Below, piece by piece: positions 33,534 to 42,499 of a DNA stretch of 64,000 nucleotides. Source of the stretch: CAWABB01 sp963780165. GTDB lineage: Bacteria > Bacteroidota > Ignavibacteria > UBA10030 > UBA6906. The position numbers were made by a program, and so were the translations under genes. Numbering within the stretch: position 1 is the first letter of the stretch; each line of letters opens with the position of its first letter. The stretch is from positions 1 to 64,000 of the forward strand of contig CAWABB010000008.1 of assembly GCA_963780165.1 (NCBI GenBank), in the 5' to 3' direction. The notes below the pieces were generated by a model that saw only the letters and a program-made list of their open reading frames with translations, was not told the origin of the DNA and searched no databases.

Positions 33534-36017
33534 ATGGAAGTCCTCTCTCGCCGGAAAATTCCGTTCGTCGCGGCGGATGTCCTCCTGATTCTCCTCTGTT
33601 GTCTCCACCTCCCCGCCCTTCTTTCGCGCGCCCGTGCCCCGTTTCTTGCGGAGACGGAGGGCGACCATGCCCGGATCTTCCGCCTTCTTGATGTGGACGC
33701 GGCACCCGGCGTGGACGTCGGCATGGAACTCGTCAGTGTCGAGGCACACCCCGTCAGCCAGCCCGAAGTGCTCGACTACATCGCAGATGGGCGCCGAATA
33801 GGCGACACACTGATCGTTGGTGTCAGGCGCTCGGGAATCGCGTTCGGCGCCCCGGCCCGGCTGATCCCGTACTACCATCCCGGCGAAATCATCGTCTTCT
33901 TCATCGTCGGGTTTGCCACCTGGCTTGTCGGCCTGTTCGTCCTCCTCAACGGCCCGCCCGGAACCACCACCGCAGTGCTGCACGGGGCGATGATGAGCAT
34001 GGCGGCTGTCGTCATGCTCGCCTGGGAAGGGTTCACGCCGGATGGGCTGCTTCCCTGGACGCTGATGGACGTCCTCTTCTTCCTGAGCTACGCGATGGTC
34101 GCGGCCTGTTTCTTCCACTTCACCAGGCTCTTTCCCGCACGGCTCCGGCCTCAGGGCGACCCAGCCATCGTTCTGGTGTACCTTCTCGCACTCCTGTCTG
34201 TCGCCGCCGCGGTCATGACCCACTGGCGAGCCTATCAGGCGCTGTCAGTGGAGGCGTACCTGACCTACAGTCTCTGGTTCGATCTCTTTCACATCGTCGT
34301 CTTCCTGATCATCCTCGCAGGCATCGCGAACTTCGTGATGCAGTATCGCCGGGCGGGCGAATGGACGGAACGGCGGAAACTTCAATGGCTTCTCCTTGGC
34401 CTTCTGCTTGGGCCGACGCCGTTCTTTTTCCTGACGGTCCTGCCCGGTATGTTCGCCCCGACCCTTGCTGTCCCCGAGCATCTATCCCTGATTTCGCTCG
34501 TCGTCATTCCCGTCGCCTTCGCGGTCTCGTTTATCCGGTATCGCATCCTTGACATCTCGCTCGTGCTGAACCGGACAACGGTGTACGTTGTCGCGGTCGG
34601 GTTGGTCCTTCTCGTGTACGCGGGCCTTGTCGCGGCGGTGACAAGCGTTGTCGGATACTACGTTCCGTGGGCCGCGGCGGCTGCGGCCGTGCTCGTGGCG
34701 CTCCTGTTCGAGCCGGCCAGACGCCGGGTGCAGTCGTTCGTGGACAGACGATTCTTCCGCGTGGAGTACGATTTCCGCAAGGCCGAGCGGGCGCTCGTGG
34801 ACAGCATCAAAAACCGCCCAAGTGTCCAGATCCTTGCCGACGCGCTCGTTCGCGAGACGGAGTCGCTGATCCCCGTCCGGCGGATCGGATTCTTCACCTT
34901 GAATCAATCCTCCGGCAGACTGCGCTGTGCTGCGCACAGGAATTTCGATCTCCTGGAGCGCCGCGGACTCAGGTTCGAACCGGAAAACCTCAAGACGCGC
35001 CTGACGGTTCCGGTTGCCCTGGACGACCGCGTCGAGCCCGGGGTACGGTACGAGCCGGCGGACCGGACGGTCTTCGCACGGTGGGGGATGGAGATCGTCT
35101 TCCCGATCCTCTCGGATGCCGGCGGGTTTCTCGGATTCCTGGTACTTGGCGGGAAACGGTCCGATGCGAGGTTCACGGTGGAAGACGTGGACCTGCTCAG
35201 CAATATCTGCACACATGCCGGGCTCGAGATCCAGCGCGTCACGCTTCAGCACGATCTGGTCCAAAAGGAGGCCGAAGCCCGGCAGCTGGCGGAACTCAAC
35301 GAGCTGAAGTCCGATTTTGTATCGTACGTCTCGCACGAATTCCGCAGCCCGCTCACGTCAATTAAGATGTTCGCCGAGTTGCTGCAGTCGCCGAAGCAAC
35401 GCCTGTCGGGGAAAAAGCGCGAGTTCGTCGAGGTCATCCAGGGCGAGGCGGAGCGGCTGGAACGCATGGTCTCCACCGTGCTCGACTCCGCGAAGATCGA
35501 GTCCGGCGTCCAGATCTACACCCCGGAGCGGATGGACCTCCGCGCCGCGGTGAGGGAATCGCTCCTGGCCATGGACTACCAGCTGAAGAAGCACGAATTC
35601 ACCGTGGTGACCAGAATCGGGAGGGGCAGAGCGTTCATCGACGCGGATCGGGCGGCGGTGGGCCAGGCGATCCGCAATCTCCTCTCCAACGCGATCAAGT
35701 ACCACGGGTCGCGGAAGCACGTGACCGTCAGCGTCGCACGGAAAGGCGAGTGGTACGTCTGCGAGGTGAAGGATAGAGGGCTGGGCATCGCAGAAGAATC
35801 CCTGCCGCATCTGTTTGAAAAGTTCTATCGTGAGCACCCGACCGGCAACAAGATCCAGGGAGTCGGGCTCGGCCTTCCGCTGGTGAAGCACATCATGGAG
35901 GCGCACGGGGGACGGGTGGAAGTCACAAGTACCAGGGATGTCGGGTCGGCCTTCCGACTGGTATTCCCCGCGAGGAGCAATGGCGCGCGAACGAAGACCG
36001 GCGATACTGATCGTTGA
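33534..36017 (+). CDS. Multi-span membrane histidine kinase with GAF domain
   Basis: An 827-residue kinase. After one N-terminal membrane segment (about 10-30) comes a short extracytoplasmic region (VSVEAHPVSQPEVLDYIADG), then about seven more hydrophobic segments (120-390). A GAF-like domain follows (about 430-570: RRIGFFTLNQSSGRLRC, MEIVFPILSDAGGFLGFLVL), a short coil, HisKA with His601 (YVSHEFRSPLTSIKMF) and HATPase with DRGLGI and GVGLGLPLVKHIM. GGGAG precedes ATG 33534; the open frame upstream overlaps the NtrC-type gene and is not used. It overlaps the receiver-cyclase by 38 nt. Confidence 0.88.
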   Translation: MEVLSRRKIPFVAADVLLILLCCLHLPALLSRARAPFLAETEGDHARIFRLLDVDAAPGVDVGMELVSVEAHPVSQPEVLDYIADGRRIGDTLIVGVRRSGIAFGAPARLIPYYHPGEIIVFFIVGFATWLVGLFVLLNGPPGTTTAVLHGAMMSMAAVVMLAWEGFTPDGLLPWTLMDVLFFLSYAMVAACFFHFTRLFPARLRPQGDPAIVLVYLLALLSVAAAVMTHWRAYQALSVEAYLTYSLWFDLFHIVVFLIILAGIANFVMQYRRAGEWTERRKLQWLLLGLLLGPTPFFFLTVLPGMFAPTLAVPEHLSLISLVVIPVAFAVSFIRYRILDISLVLNRTTVYVVAVGLVLLVYAGLVAAVTSVVGYYVPWAAAAAAVLVALLFEPARRRVQSFVDRRFFRVEYDFRKAERALVDSIKNRPSVQILADALVRETESLIPVRRIGFFTLNQSSGRLRCAAHRNFDLLERRGLRFEPENLKTRLTVPVALDDRVEPGVRYEPADRTVFARWGMEIVFPILSDAGGFLGFLVLGGKRSDARFTVEDVDLLSNICTHAGLEIQRVTLQHDLVQKEAEARQLAELNELKSDFVSYVSHEFRSPLTSIKMFAELLQSPKQRLSGKKREFVEVIQGEAERLERMVSTVLDSAKIESGVQIYTPERMDLRAAVRESLLAMDYQLKKHEFTVVTRIGRGRAFIDADRAAVGQAIRNLLSNAIKYHGSRKHVTVSVARKGEWYVCEVKDRGLGIAEESLPHLFEKFYREHPTGNKIQGVGLGLPLVKHIMEAHGGRVEVTSTRDVGSAFRLVFPARSNGARTKTGDTDR

Positions 36018-36936
36018 GGACGACGCAACCATTGCGCGGGGGCTGGCAGAGCTCCTCGCCAGCGATGGGTACAGAGTGTCCTCAGCGTCTACGGGAGAAG
36101 AAGGCCTCCGGCGGTTCGGGGCTATTCGCCCTGATGTGGTCCTCCTTGACATCAACCTCCCTGGCATCACAGGACTGGACGTCTGCCGCAGCCTCAGGTC
36201 TGAAGGATACCGGCTGCCGGTGATCTTTCTGACTGCACGGGGCGACCCTGTCGATCGCGTCATCGGCCTTGACGCCGGGGCCGACGACTATATCGCGAAG
36301 CCGTTTGACGGGCATGAGGCGCTCGCGCGGATCCGCGCCCACCTGCGAGCGGCGCATGTCGCGGGGGACGCGCAGGCTCCCGCGCCGCGGCCACGGACAA
36401 AGGACAGGCGTTTGCTCGCCGTCATGTTCACCGATATGAAGAGCTTCTCGCGTCGCATGAACAGGGACGAAACCAAAGGCCTGAAGGCCCTGACTGCCCA
36501 CAATCAGCGGATCACGCGAGCTGTGAGGAAGACAGAGGGACGGATCATCGAAACGGCCGGCGACTCGTTCCTCGTCAGTTTTGAGAGCGCGTTGCGCGCG
36601 GTCCAATGCGCCTCGGCGATTCAGATCTCGCTTGCCCGGTACAACGCATCCCGCCGGCAATCGGACCGTATCATGGTCCGTATCGGGATCCACCTCGGAG
36701 ATGTCATCGAAATGAACGGCAGGCTGCGAGGCGATGCGGTGAACGTCGCTGCCCGCATCCAGCAGGTGACGCCTCCGGGCGAGACCCGCTGCTCGGATGC
36801 AGTGTATGGAGCCGTCGAAGGGAAAACCGACCTGGAGATCCGGCGCGTTGGCCGCCGGTCACTGAAGAATATCCGCCAGCCAGTCACGCTCTACACCGTT
36901 CAGCCACAATCACGCAAGGGGCGCCCGAGACCATGA
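35980..36936 (+). CDS. Response regulator with class III adenylate/guanylate cyclase domain
   Basis: A 318-residue protein: a receiver (1-125, acceptor Asp57 in VVLLDINLPG, Lys107 in IAKPF) and a class III nucleotidyl cyclase domain (about 145-290). Metal-binding Asp152 (FTDMKSFS) and Asp195 (TAGDSF) and transition-state Asn255/Arg259 (GDAVNVAARI) are all present, so it is probably active. Whether it makes cAMP or cGMP is not clear. GAGGAG precedes the ATG. It overlaps the kinase stop by 38 nt and the next regulator start by 4 nt. A possible reader in this window is the cNMP-domain methyltransferase at 4490-5920. Confidence 0.92.
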   Translation: MARERRPAILIVEDDATIARGLAELLASDGYRVSSASTGEEGLRRFGAIRPDVVLLDINLPGITGLDVCRSLRSEGYRLPVIFLTARGDPVDRVIGLDAGADDYIAKPFDGHEALARIRAHLRAAHVAGDAQAPAPRPRTKDRRLLAVMFTDMKSFSRRMNRDETKGLKALTAHNQRITRAVRKTEGRIIETAGDSFLVSFESALRAVQCASAIQISLARYNASRRQSDRIMVRIGIHLGDVIEMNGRLRGDAVNVAARIQQVTPPGETRCSDAVYGAVEGKTDLEIRRVGRRSLKNIRQPVTLYTVQPQSRKGRPRP

Positions 36937-37613
36937 ATACCATTCTGATCATCGAGGATGATCCCGCGATCGTGCGCGGCCTTCGCGAGACGCTGGCCGC
37001 GGAGCACTTCTCGGTGCTCTCGGCATCCACGGCGCAGGAAGGCCTGGACCGGGCGCACAAGGAGGCGGTCGACCTGATCGTCCTCGACCTGAGGTTGCCC
37101 GACAGGGACGGTTCAGAGGTGTGCAGGGAACTCCGCCGGGAGAAGATCGGCACGCCTATCCTCGTGCTGAGCGCGAAGAAAAGCGAGACTGACAAAGTCG
37201 TCCTGCTGGAGATTGGCGCGGATGACTACCTGACGAAGCCCTTCAGTCCGCGAGAGCTGGTCGCCCGTATCAGGGCGCTCCTGCGCCGGCCGCCAACGCT
37301 CAACGACGGCCTCACGGAGTACAGGTTCGGGGATGTGTATGTCGACTTCCGGAAGCATGAAGTGACCAAGTCGGGCGAGAAAGCCATCCTCACCGCGCGC
37401 GAGCTGCATCTCCTCCAGTTCTTCGCCCAGCGGGAGGGGAAGGTGGTCACGCGGGATGAGATCCTCAATGAGGTGTGGGGATACGAGAGCTTCCCGACGA
37501 CGCGGACAGTGGACAACTATATACTCGCGCTGCGGAAGAAGCTCGAGGACGACCCGGCCAACCCCAGACATTTCCTGACGGTGTACACGTCCGGATACAA
37601 GTTCGTGAAGTAG
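36933..37613 (+). CDS. Response regulator, OmpR/PhoB type
   Basis: A 226-residue regulator. The receiver has Glu8-Asp9, acceptor Asp52 (IVLDLRLPDRDG) and LTKPFSP. The C-terminal winged helix (about 128-226) has the OmpR pattern LTARELHLLQFFAQREGKVV and TRTVDNYILALRKKLE. The ATG overlaps the receiver-cyclase stop (ATGA). Thus the kinase upstream has two downstream receivers, one making a cyclic nucleotide and one binding DNA. It ends 15 nt from the convergent radical SAM gene. Confidence 0.95.
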   Translation: MNTILIIEDDPAIVRGLRETLAAEHFSVLSASTAQEGLDRAHKEAVDLIVLDLRLPDRDGSEVCRELRREKIGTPILVLSAKKSETDKVVLLEIGADDYLTKPFSPRELVARIRALLRRPPTLNDGLTEYRFGDVYVDFRKHEVTKSGEKAILTARELHLLQFFAQREGKVVTRDEILNEVWGYESFPTTRTVDNYILALRKKLEDDPANPRHFLTVYTSGYKFVK

Positions 37614-37628
37614 TCCCGCGCGGATGCA

Positions 37629-39083
37629 TCACGCCGCTTCTGTTGCAGGAGACAGGGTCTGTGCGACCGGCCCCCCATCATACCGGGCCGCCCCGTTCCC
37701 GCTGCGCTCCCGCCGTGCCTTCGCCGAGCGTCCGAAAACGCGCTCCCGCGCATGATGCCACTGGAAGAACGAAAGCTCGAGGTAGATGACAAAGCCAAGC
37801 GCGAGGCGGAAGGCCAGCGAGCGAAGCGATGTCCAGTGCCGCTGCGCTGATGCGAAAGCCACCCACCTGCGAAGGATGTTGACCGGCCTGTAGAATTCCC
37901 TCGTAACCCCCTCGAACGCTTGCCGGACCTCGGCCTCGCTGAGAAGAGGATGCCTGAATACCAGGTGGTCGCCTTCGTAGTGCGACAGGTCGGTGTCGGT
38001 CAACCTGCCTTCGGCGACGACCTGCCTGTACCAGGGCGTTCCGTAGATCGGGATCGAGATCGAGGGGAGGATCACCATGGTCCCCACCTCCCTGAGTTTC
38101 GCCGCGAGCATGCTGTAGTAGTCGGCCGTGTCCTCCTCCAGCGCAAACATGAGCCCCGTGAACGTGAGGATTCCCCGTTCATGCAGGGCGCGAAACGCCT
38201 CCCTGTATTCCTCGACGCGATTCTGCCGCTTCTGCACCCCTCTCAGGCTGTGCTGGTTCAGTGACTCCATCCCGATGAAGGCCATCCGGCAGTTGGCCGC
38301 GTCCAGCAGCTCGATGAACTCGGGATCCCGCAGGCACTCAATGCTGAACTGAACGCCGACCCCCCAGAACTTCAACTTCGCAACCTCTCGCAAGACCGCC
38401 TTCGCATGCTGGATGTCCCCTCCGAGGTTGTTGTCGAGGATCATGGCAACCTTTCGCTTCCACCAGGGAAGGCCTGCGGTTGCTGTCAGGTCGCGGACGA
38501 CATCCTTCACGGGCCTGGGTCGAAATGGCTGCCTCCGGATGTTGAGCTGGCAATACGTGCACGGGTGAGGGCATCCGCGGGACGTCTCTGTGACGATCGG
38601 GACCGTGAAGCTTCGCTCCACGAGGTCGTACCGCGGCGGGGGGATATCGGCCAGGGACGGTGTCGGGGGCGCATCGTACCTGGCCTTCAGCCGTCCCGCG
38701 ACAAGATCGTGCACCATGACCGGCCAGACCCCTTGCGCTTCACCCACCAGGACGGAGTCGAAGTGCTCTTGTGCCTCTTCCGGGAATGCGGAGATGTACT
38801 TGCCTCCGCCGATCACAGTCTTTCCGAGAGATCTGAATCGGTGCGCGACATCGAACGCGTGAGGTGCGAGGTAATCCATGAAGCTGAGCGCGATGGCATC
38901 CGCGTCCGTGTCGTACCGGATCGCCCGGGCCATTTCGTGAACGACCTCCACGTCGACGACGGGAGGGGTCATTCCGGCCAGGAGGATCCCGGGGAGGGGA
39001 GGAGCGGGGCTCTTGGCGTAGTACGGGGTTTCTTCCGCGAGGTTCTGAAAGAGAACGATGATCTGAATCTTCAGGCGACGCAT
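37629..39083 (-). CDS. B12-binding radical SAM protein of the lipid-like cluster
   Basis: A 484-residue enzyme: a cobalamin-binding-like domain (about 1-140, with LGKTVIGGGKYISAFPEEAQ and VLVGEAQGVWP), then the radical SAM domain with CPHPCTYC (Cys171, Cys175, Cys178) in TSRGCPHPCTYCQLNIRR. A basic C-terminal region contains a hydrophobic stretch (LAFRLALGFVIYLELSFF) that may touch the membrane. The start is ATG 39083 with GGAGGG 5 nt upstream; the open frame to 39191 is not used. Last gene of the five-gene set; possible roles include C-methylation or ring formation on a lipid, unproven. Confidence 0.88.
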   Translation of the reverse strand: MRRLKIQIIVLFQNLAEETPYYAKSPAPPLPGILLAGMTPPVVDVEVVHEMARAIRYDTDADAIALSFMDYLAPHAFDVAHRFRSLGKTVIGGGKYISAFPEEAQEHFDSVLVGEAQGVWPVMVHDLVAGRLKARYDAPPTPSLADIPPPRYDLVERSFTVPIVTETSRGCPHPCTYCQLNIRRQPFRPRPVKDVVRDLTATAGLPWWKRKVAMILDNNLGGDIQHAKAVLREVAKLKFWGVGVQFSIECLRDPEFIELLDAANCRMAFIGMESLNQHSLRGVQKRQNRVEEYREAFRALHERGILTFTGLMFALEEDTADYYSMLAAKLREVGTMVILPSISIPIYGTPWYRQVVAEGRLTDTDLSHYEGDHLVFRHPLLSEAEVRQAFEGVTREFYRPVNILRRWVAFASAQRHWTSLRSLAFRLALGFVIYLELSFFQWHHARERVFGRSAKARRERSGNGAARYDGGPVAQTLSPATEAA

Positions 39084-39120
39084 ATTCCCTCCGATTGTTC
39101 CGGGGCGCAAGGTCCGTAGC

Positions 39121-40437
39121 TCAGACGGCCACGGCGTGTGCAACGGTGGCCTGCGACCAGATCTGCTCGACGGTGCGGGCGAGCCTGTCAATGTCCTCGC
39201 GCGTGTGAGACGCCATGATGCTGATCCGGAACCGCTGCTGGTTCGCGGGAACAGCGGGATACTCGATCGAGTTCACGAAAATACCCTGCGCATGAAACTC
39301 GCGGGCCGCGCTCCTGATATCCATGTCCGACGGCACGCGGAGCGGCAGGATGGGTGTCTCGCCGCCGATCTCAAACCCGAGGCTGCGGAGCGCCTCAGCC
39401 GCATAGGCGACATTCCAGTGGAGCTGCTCGACGCGGTCGGGCTCGCATTCAAGAACGTCAAGGCCGGCCAGGACGCTGGCGACGACCGGCGGCGGCAGCG
39501 AGGCGGAAAACATGTACGAGCGCGAGAAGAACCGCAGGTAGTCCACCAACGGGCGGGAGGCGGCGACAAAACCACCCGTTACCGCGAATGTCTTGCTGAA
39601 CGTCCCCATCACGACCGGGATGCTCCCCTTGAGTCCGAAATGTTCGGGCGTGCCGTGTCCGCTGGGTCCCATCGCTCCGGTGCCGTGAGCGTCATCCAGG
39701 AGCAGAATGGCACCGCGGGAGTTGCACAGATTCAGAATGGTGCGGAGCGGGGGGAGGTCTCCGTCCATCGAATAGACCCCTTCGATGCCGACGTAGAGAT
39801 CGCCCGTGCAGGTCTGGCGTTCACGATCCAGCAGGGCGCGGAGCGCTTCAACGTCATTGTGCGGGAAGTGGAAGGACGGTACGCCCGCCATCGTGATGCC
39901 GTCGATGAACGAGGCATGGCTGTACGCGTCGTAGATGACGCGGTCGCCTGCGTGCGCGAGCCCCGAGATCAGGCCGACGTTGGCCGCGTAGCCGCTGGAG
40001 AACAGCATCGCATCCTCGGCACCCTTCAGGTCTGCGAGGCGCTCTTCGAGCGCGCGGTGCAGGGTCGTGTATCCGTTGAGCAGGGGCGGCCCGCCGACGC
40101 CGGTGCCGAACTCCTGCACCGCCGCGGTCATCCGGGCTTTCACATAGGGATGGTTGGCCAGGCCGAGATAGTTGTTCGAGCCGAACATCAGCATCCGCCT
40201 GGTCTCTCCGGTTTCCGGGTCCAGCACCGTGACCTCGCGATCCGCGGCAGAGCCAATCACGCGCATGCAGCCCATCTCGTTCCGCTGCTTGAGGTCGTGA
40301 AGGAAATGCTGGAAGAACTCCGCGCGTTCGTGAATGCGCTGCTTCCGCCCGTGCAGGAGGATCTTGCGGAGGTCGAAATTCTCGCCTCCCTGGTATGCTA
40401 TCTTCTCGTTCATCGCTCCGTCTTTCATTGTGGTCAC
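39121..40437 (-). CDS. Alpha-oxoamine synthase family enzyme (serine palmitoyltransferase/KBL/AONS-like)
   Basis: A 438-residue PLP enzyme of the family that condenses an acyl-CoA or acyl-ACP with an amino acid. PLP lysine is Lys282 (GTFSKTFAVTGGFV), the pyridinium Asp lies in LLLDDAHGTGAMG (Asp248/249), and SNNYLGLANHP and GTGVGGPPLLNG are typical. An N-terminal extension of about 60 residues precedes the core, as in many bacterial serine palmitoyltransferases. The listed start GTG 40437 overlaps the upstream stop (GTGA); ATG 40413, preceded by GGAG, is a strong alternative. A lipid-kinase gene in the same set favours a long-chain base product over biotin or threonine metabolism. Confidence 0.88.
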   Translation of the reverse strand: MTTMKDGAMNEKIAYQGGENFDLRKILLHGRKQRIHERAEFFQHFLHDLKQRNEMGCMRVIGSAADREVTVLDPETGETRRMLMFGSNNYLGLANHPYVKARMTAAVQEFGTGVGGPPLLNGYTTLHRALEERLADLKGAEDAMLFSSGYAANVGLISGLAHAGDRVIYDAYSHASFIDGITMAGVPSFHFPHNDVEALRALLDRERQTCTGDLYVGIEGVYSMDGDLPPLRTILNLCNSRGAILLLDDAHGTGAMGPSGHGTPEHFGLKGSIPVVMGTFSKTFAVTGGFVAASRPLVDYLRFFSRSYMFSASLPPPVVASVLAGLDVLECEPDRVEQLHWNVAYAAEALRSLGFEIGGETPILPLRVPSDMDIRSAAREFHAQGIFVNSIEYPAVPANQQRFRISIMASHTREDIDRLARTVEQIWSQATVAHAVAV

Positions 40438-41549
40438 AATGCAATATCGCCTTGCGGGAGCGGCACGCTGTCACGGTTTTGCCCGGATTCTGTCAATATT
40501 CTGTCATGAATGGCCTGCAGGCCCCGAATACAGGCACGGGGGTCTGTGCGTGCGAGGCCCACAGCCTCCATGATGGCGGGTAGATCCAGCGTGACGGTCA
40601 TTCCAGCGACGTTGGCCCGCAGGCCCGGCTCGGCCACGGCCGTCCCGAGCCGAACTGGCGCTCTGCCGGTGGTCCGTGACAGCTCCTCGAGCCGGACGAT
40701 CGCATCCGGCGGGAGGGCAAACACCAGCTCGTACTCGCCGTGCTCTCCGGCAAGCATGCACCAGGGAGGGAGTCCGTGGGCGGACGCGATGCTCGCTGTC
40801 GTGTCGTCGAGGCAGGCCTCCCACCCGGCGTCCAGGTCGATGCCGATGCCGTTGAGCCGCATCAACTCGCAGAGCGTTGTGAAGAGTCCGTCGCTGCTGT
40901 CCATGCATGCCGACGCGAAACCCGAGAGGATTTTCCCCTCCGCGAGCCGCGCGATTGGGCGAAATGACAGCGAAGCTGTCCGGTCGCCAAGCAGCCTGAG
41001 AAGCGCGAAGGCATTTCCCGCCCCCAGCGGCCCTGTGGAATAGACAATATCGCCGGGAGACATGCCGACGCGGCGCAGCGGTTTGCTCCCGGCAATCCCT
41101 ACGGCGCACCCGGTCAGCCGGAGCTCCCGGCCTGTATTGGTGTCGCCCCCCAGCAAGAACGTTCCGGCCTCGCGAAGGGCGTCGCGTATCCCTTCCTGCA
41201 GCCGGCGGAGGTCGGCCTCGGAGGAGTCCGGAGGAAGCGTCTCCGACATGAGGAGACCCAGGGGCGACGCACCCGTCGCCGCAAGGTCGCTGAGGCTTGC
41301 CATGCACGCCACCCATCCGATCATGTACGGGTCGCTGTACAGGCCTGACGCGATCTCCTCTTCGATCGAGTCAACTGTCACGGCGAGGACGGGCCCTGAG
41401 GTGTCGGCAGACCCGGAGGGCGTGCCGGCACGGTCCAGGCGGACCAGCTCCGCGTCGCTTTCATGGGTCGCGTTGATCTGCAGGGGGGATCGCGAAAAGC
41501 CCGCGACGAGAAGATCGATCAGCGCGTTTTCAGAACGGATCGCAGTCAT
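40434..41549 (-). CDS. ThiL/AIR-synthase-like ATP-binding protein
   Basis: A 371-residue protein of the ThiL/PurM superfamily. Matches to thiamine-monophosphate kinase are MASLSDLAATGASPLG (about 83-98), FLLGGDTNTGRELRLTGCAVG, CMDSSDGLFTTLCELM and LAGEHGEYELVFALP. The N-terminal metal/substrate motif GDD of ThiL reads ESD here (about residues 30-32), so the substrate may differ. ATG 41549 overlaps the lipid-kinase stop (ATGA). No thiamine gene is near; placement between a lipid kinase and an oxoamine synthase suggests a role in that pathway, such as phosphorylating an intermediate. The thiamine role remains the conservative alternative. Confidence 0.8.
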   Translation of the reverse strand: MTAIRSENALIDLLVAGFSRSPLQINATHESDAELVRLDRAGTPSGSADTSGPVLAVTVDSIEEEIASGLYSDPYMIGWVACMASLSDLAATGASPLGLLMSETLPPDSSEADLRRLQEGIRDALREAGTFLLGGDTNTGRELRLTGCAVGIAGSKPLRRVGMSPGDIVYSTGPLGAGNAFALLRLLGDRTASLSFRPIARLAEGKILSGFASACMDSSDGLFTTLCELMRLNGIGIDLDAGWEACLDDTTASIASAHGLPPWCMLAGEHGEYELVFALPPDAIVRLEELSRTTGRAPVRLGTAVAEPGLRANVAGMTVTLDLPAIMEAVGLARTDPRACIRGLQAIHDRILTESGQNRDSVPLPQGDIAL

Positions 41550-42490
41550 GAGCACACCCTGAGGAAGTCTCTGTGGACGTTGAATGCGAAGCGGCTGCCA
41601 CGGACGATTTCACCGTCGATTTCCAGCGCCACCGGTGTCGCGGAGGTGACGGTGAGCGTGGGGGTGAGGAAGTGCGTGCAGTGGGAGGATGGGACGCACC
41701 GTCCGCGCAGGAGATCCGCAAGGAAGCGCACGAGGTGTGCGTGGCGTGCGCGGGACAGCAAGACCACGCCCATCATGCCGGGAGCGGTCCATGTGTCAGG
41801 GAACGAAAGCGAGCCCGATACCCACGGACTCTTCAGCACAGAAAGGTTTGTGACCGAATGTGAAGCCGCCTCCCCATTCACCAACATCACGGAGAGGCGC
41901 AGGTCGCTCAGGCTGAGGAGCGTCCGTACGATCGCGACGAGAATTGCCGCGGGAGTTGAGAGCCGTTTCAGGATTCGCAGCAGCGCACCGCCCCCATTGA
42001 ATCGCGTGTTGGCAGCGGCGGTAACGCCGAACCCGCCGTTGAGCAGGAACCATCGGGTCCGCGTCTCTTCGTTCTCGGTGATATCGACCGAAACGGCATC
42101 GCGCGGGAGTGTCCTGGAGGCATCGATGGCCACCGGGGTCCCGCGTATGGTCCGGCGCAGGCGGCGCGGTTTGTGAAAGTCGTTGCTCGAGCCGAGGCCC
42201 ACCGCTCCGACAGAGACATGTTCGAGCGTGGCCGGGTTCGCAGGTCCCGCGGCCCCGGAGCGCTCCACGAGCGTGTTGACCATGCTGTTCACCGTGCCGT
42301 CACCGCCGGCCGCGATGAACGTCCGCTCGCCGCGTGCGTATCGCATACGCACCAGCTCCAGAAGCTCCGGCATCGTGCGGTTGAGAAACGCCGTTCCGCC
42401 CATCGCTGCCGCGTCCATCTCCGCCCGCACCGGGGCCCATCGCCTGGATGCCCGGCCGCCGCCTGCGTTCGTGTTGACGATGATGATCAT
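41546..42490 (-). CDS. Diacylglycerol/sphingosine kinase-family lipid kinase
   Basis: A 314-residue member of the DAGK catalytic family. VNTNAGGGRA at the N-terminus and the nucleotide loop AAGGDGTVNSMV (61-72) are diagnostic; GLGSSNDFHK corresponds to the usual PxGTxND; the C-terminal beta domain ends in LEIDGEIVRGSRFAFNV. Family members phosphorylate lipid alcohols such as diacylglycerol or long-chain bases at the inner membrane face. It begins 10 nt after the UbiA-type gene and overlaps the ThiL-like gene. Confidence 0.92.
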   Translation of the reverse strand: MIIIVNTNAGGGRASRRWAPVRAEMDAAAMGGTAFLNRTMPELLELVRMRYARGERTFIAAGGDGTVNSMVNTLVERSGAAGPANPATLEHVSVGAVGLGSSNDFHKPRRLRRTIRGTPVAIDASRTLPRDAVSVDITENEETRTRWFLLNGGFGVTAAANTRFNGGGALLRILKRLSTPAAILVAIVRTLLSLSDLRLSVMLVNGEAASHSVTNLSVLKSPWVSGSLSFPDTWTAPGMMGVVLLSRARHAHLVRFLADLLRGRCVPSSHCTHFLTPTLTVTSATPVALEIDGEIVRGSRFAFNVHRDFLRVCS

Positions 42491-42499
42491 GGCGTCCGC

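Noticed and set aside
40434..41549. Calling this gene thiL with a thiamine role
   Set aside because: The GDD motif is altered and no thiamine gene is near; only the superfamily assignment is safe.
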